Under the pieces are notes generated by a model. It was not told the origin of the DNA. It made no database searches and saw nothing but the letters and a program-made list of their open reading frames with translations. Shown in pieces: positions 13,844 through 14,043 of a DNA stretch of 14,043 nt. Made by a program: the position numbers and the translations under genes. Numbering within the stretch: position 1 is the first letter of the stretch; every line of letters starts with the position of its first letter. Origin of the DNA: Bacteroidales bacterium UBA1756 (GTDB lineage Bacteria > Bacteroidota > Bacteroidia > Bacteroidales > WCHB1-69); assembly GCA_002314795.1 (NCBI GenBank), contig DCHI01000064.1, positions 1-14,043 of the forward strand. Direction: 5' to 3'.

Positions 13844-14006
13844 CCACCCCTTTATCCCCTCCTATTTAGGAGGGGAATTTATTCCGTTATTATTTTATAT
13901 CATACTTATTATCAAATACTTATCTTTCATAAACAAAAATAATATACAATAAGAACTATCTTCGCTGAACATTCCCCTCCTTTTGAAGGAGGGGACAAAG
14001 GGGTGG
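13844..14006. repeat. 163-bp MITE-like element with 35-36-bp terminal inverted repeats
   Basis: The left end (13844-13878) and right end (13971-14006) are inverted copies. The outer 20 bp differ at one base (CCACCCCTTTATCCCCTCCT against CCACCCCTTTGTCCCCTCCT), and the inner ATTCCCCTCC is identical. Each end is itself a hairpin (CCCCTCC/GGAGGGG). The 92-bp interior is AT-rich and has no coding potential. A half copy, ATTCCCCTCCTT, lies at 13795-13806. No transposase is present. The rest of the 300-bp stretch 13744-14043 shows no gene, and I see no template repeat in it; a lone CAAAAATA (13934-13941, minus-strand TATTTTTG) is a weak promoter candidate for the accessory gene. Confidence 0.75.
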
Positions 14007-14043
14007 ATGTATCAACATCATTCATCCTTGAAAAGGACGCCAC

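Larger units (their letters stand above)
10190..14043. mobile_element. Left end of a tRNA-Ala-integrated element (right end outside the window)
   Basis: The element is inferred from the tRNA fragment at its left border, the adjacent tyrosine integrase, and the reverse transcriptase/accessory pair beyond it. No transfer, replication or phage structural genes are visible in the 3.8 kb available, so an integrative conjugative element, a mobilisable island and a prophage are all still possible. Confidence 0.7.

Noticed and set aside
13744..14043. DGR template repeat upstream of the accessory gene
   Set aside because: The stretch is dominated by the inverted-repeat element. It has no AAC-rich block resembling a template and no similar second copy in the window.

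Overview
The window comes from a member of the Bacteroidota, most likely the Bacteroidales. The evidence is the TAnnTTTG promoter boxes in front of folK, exbB, ftsK and the integrase, the GSCFA-domain protein, the folK/deoxynucleoside kinase pair, and an integrase and reverse transcriptase of Bacteroidales mobile-element type. It splits into a chromosomal part (about 1-10189) and the left end of an integrated mobile element (about 10190-14043, running off the right edge).

Chromosomal part, minus strand. A four-gene cluster, exbB-exbD-tonB-like-zinc metallopeptidase (4322 to 1625), encodes an inner-membrane proton-driven energy transducer plus a membrane protease. A hairpin terminator (1546-1576) ends it. 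A second unit follows, folK-deoxynucleoside kinase-GSCFA protein (1504 to 21), with its own promoter very close to the folK start. A 9-bp tandem repeat family occupies two gaps of the exbB cluster. The GSCFA reading frame ends early, near the left edge.

Chromosomal part, plus strand. ftsK (DNA translocase) starts divergently from exbB and is followed 11 bp later by nnr (bifunctional NAD(P)H-hydrate repair). Then come two AT-rich reading frames of unknown function. They lie in the same frame and are separated only by a TAA, so they may be one interrupted gene for a secreted protein.

Mobile element. The boundary is a 42-nt 3' fragment of a tRNA-Ala (GGC anticodon loop through the discriminator base, minus strand, 10190-10231), with the tRNA's terminator still on the chromosomal side. 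This looks like one attachment site; an intact tRNA-Ala is predicted at the other end of the element, outside the window. Inside lie small inverted and direct repeats, an integrase promoter, a tyrosine recombinase, and on the opposite strand a translationally coupled pair: an accessory protein and a reverse transcriptase. The reverse transcriptase carries the IGxxxSQ form of motif 4 that marks diversity-generating retroelements (DGRs). The accessory protein appears to join a MutS-domain-I-like N-terminus to an Avd-like four-helix C-terminus. No template repeat, variable repeat or target gene is visible here; if the DGR is complete they lie to the right of 14043. The reverse transcriptase gene has absorbed a short interspersed repeat in frame, and a 163-bp MITE-like inverted-repeat element lies upstream of the pair.

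The most notable system is this probable DGR core with a fused MutS-like/Avd accessory protein, carried on a tRNA-Ala-integrated element.
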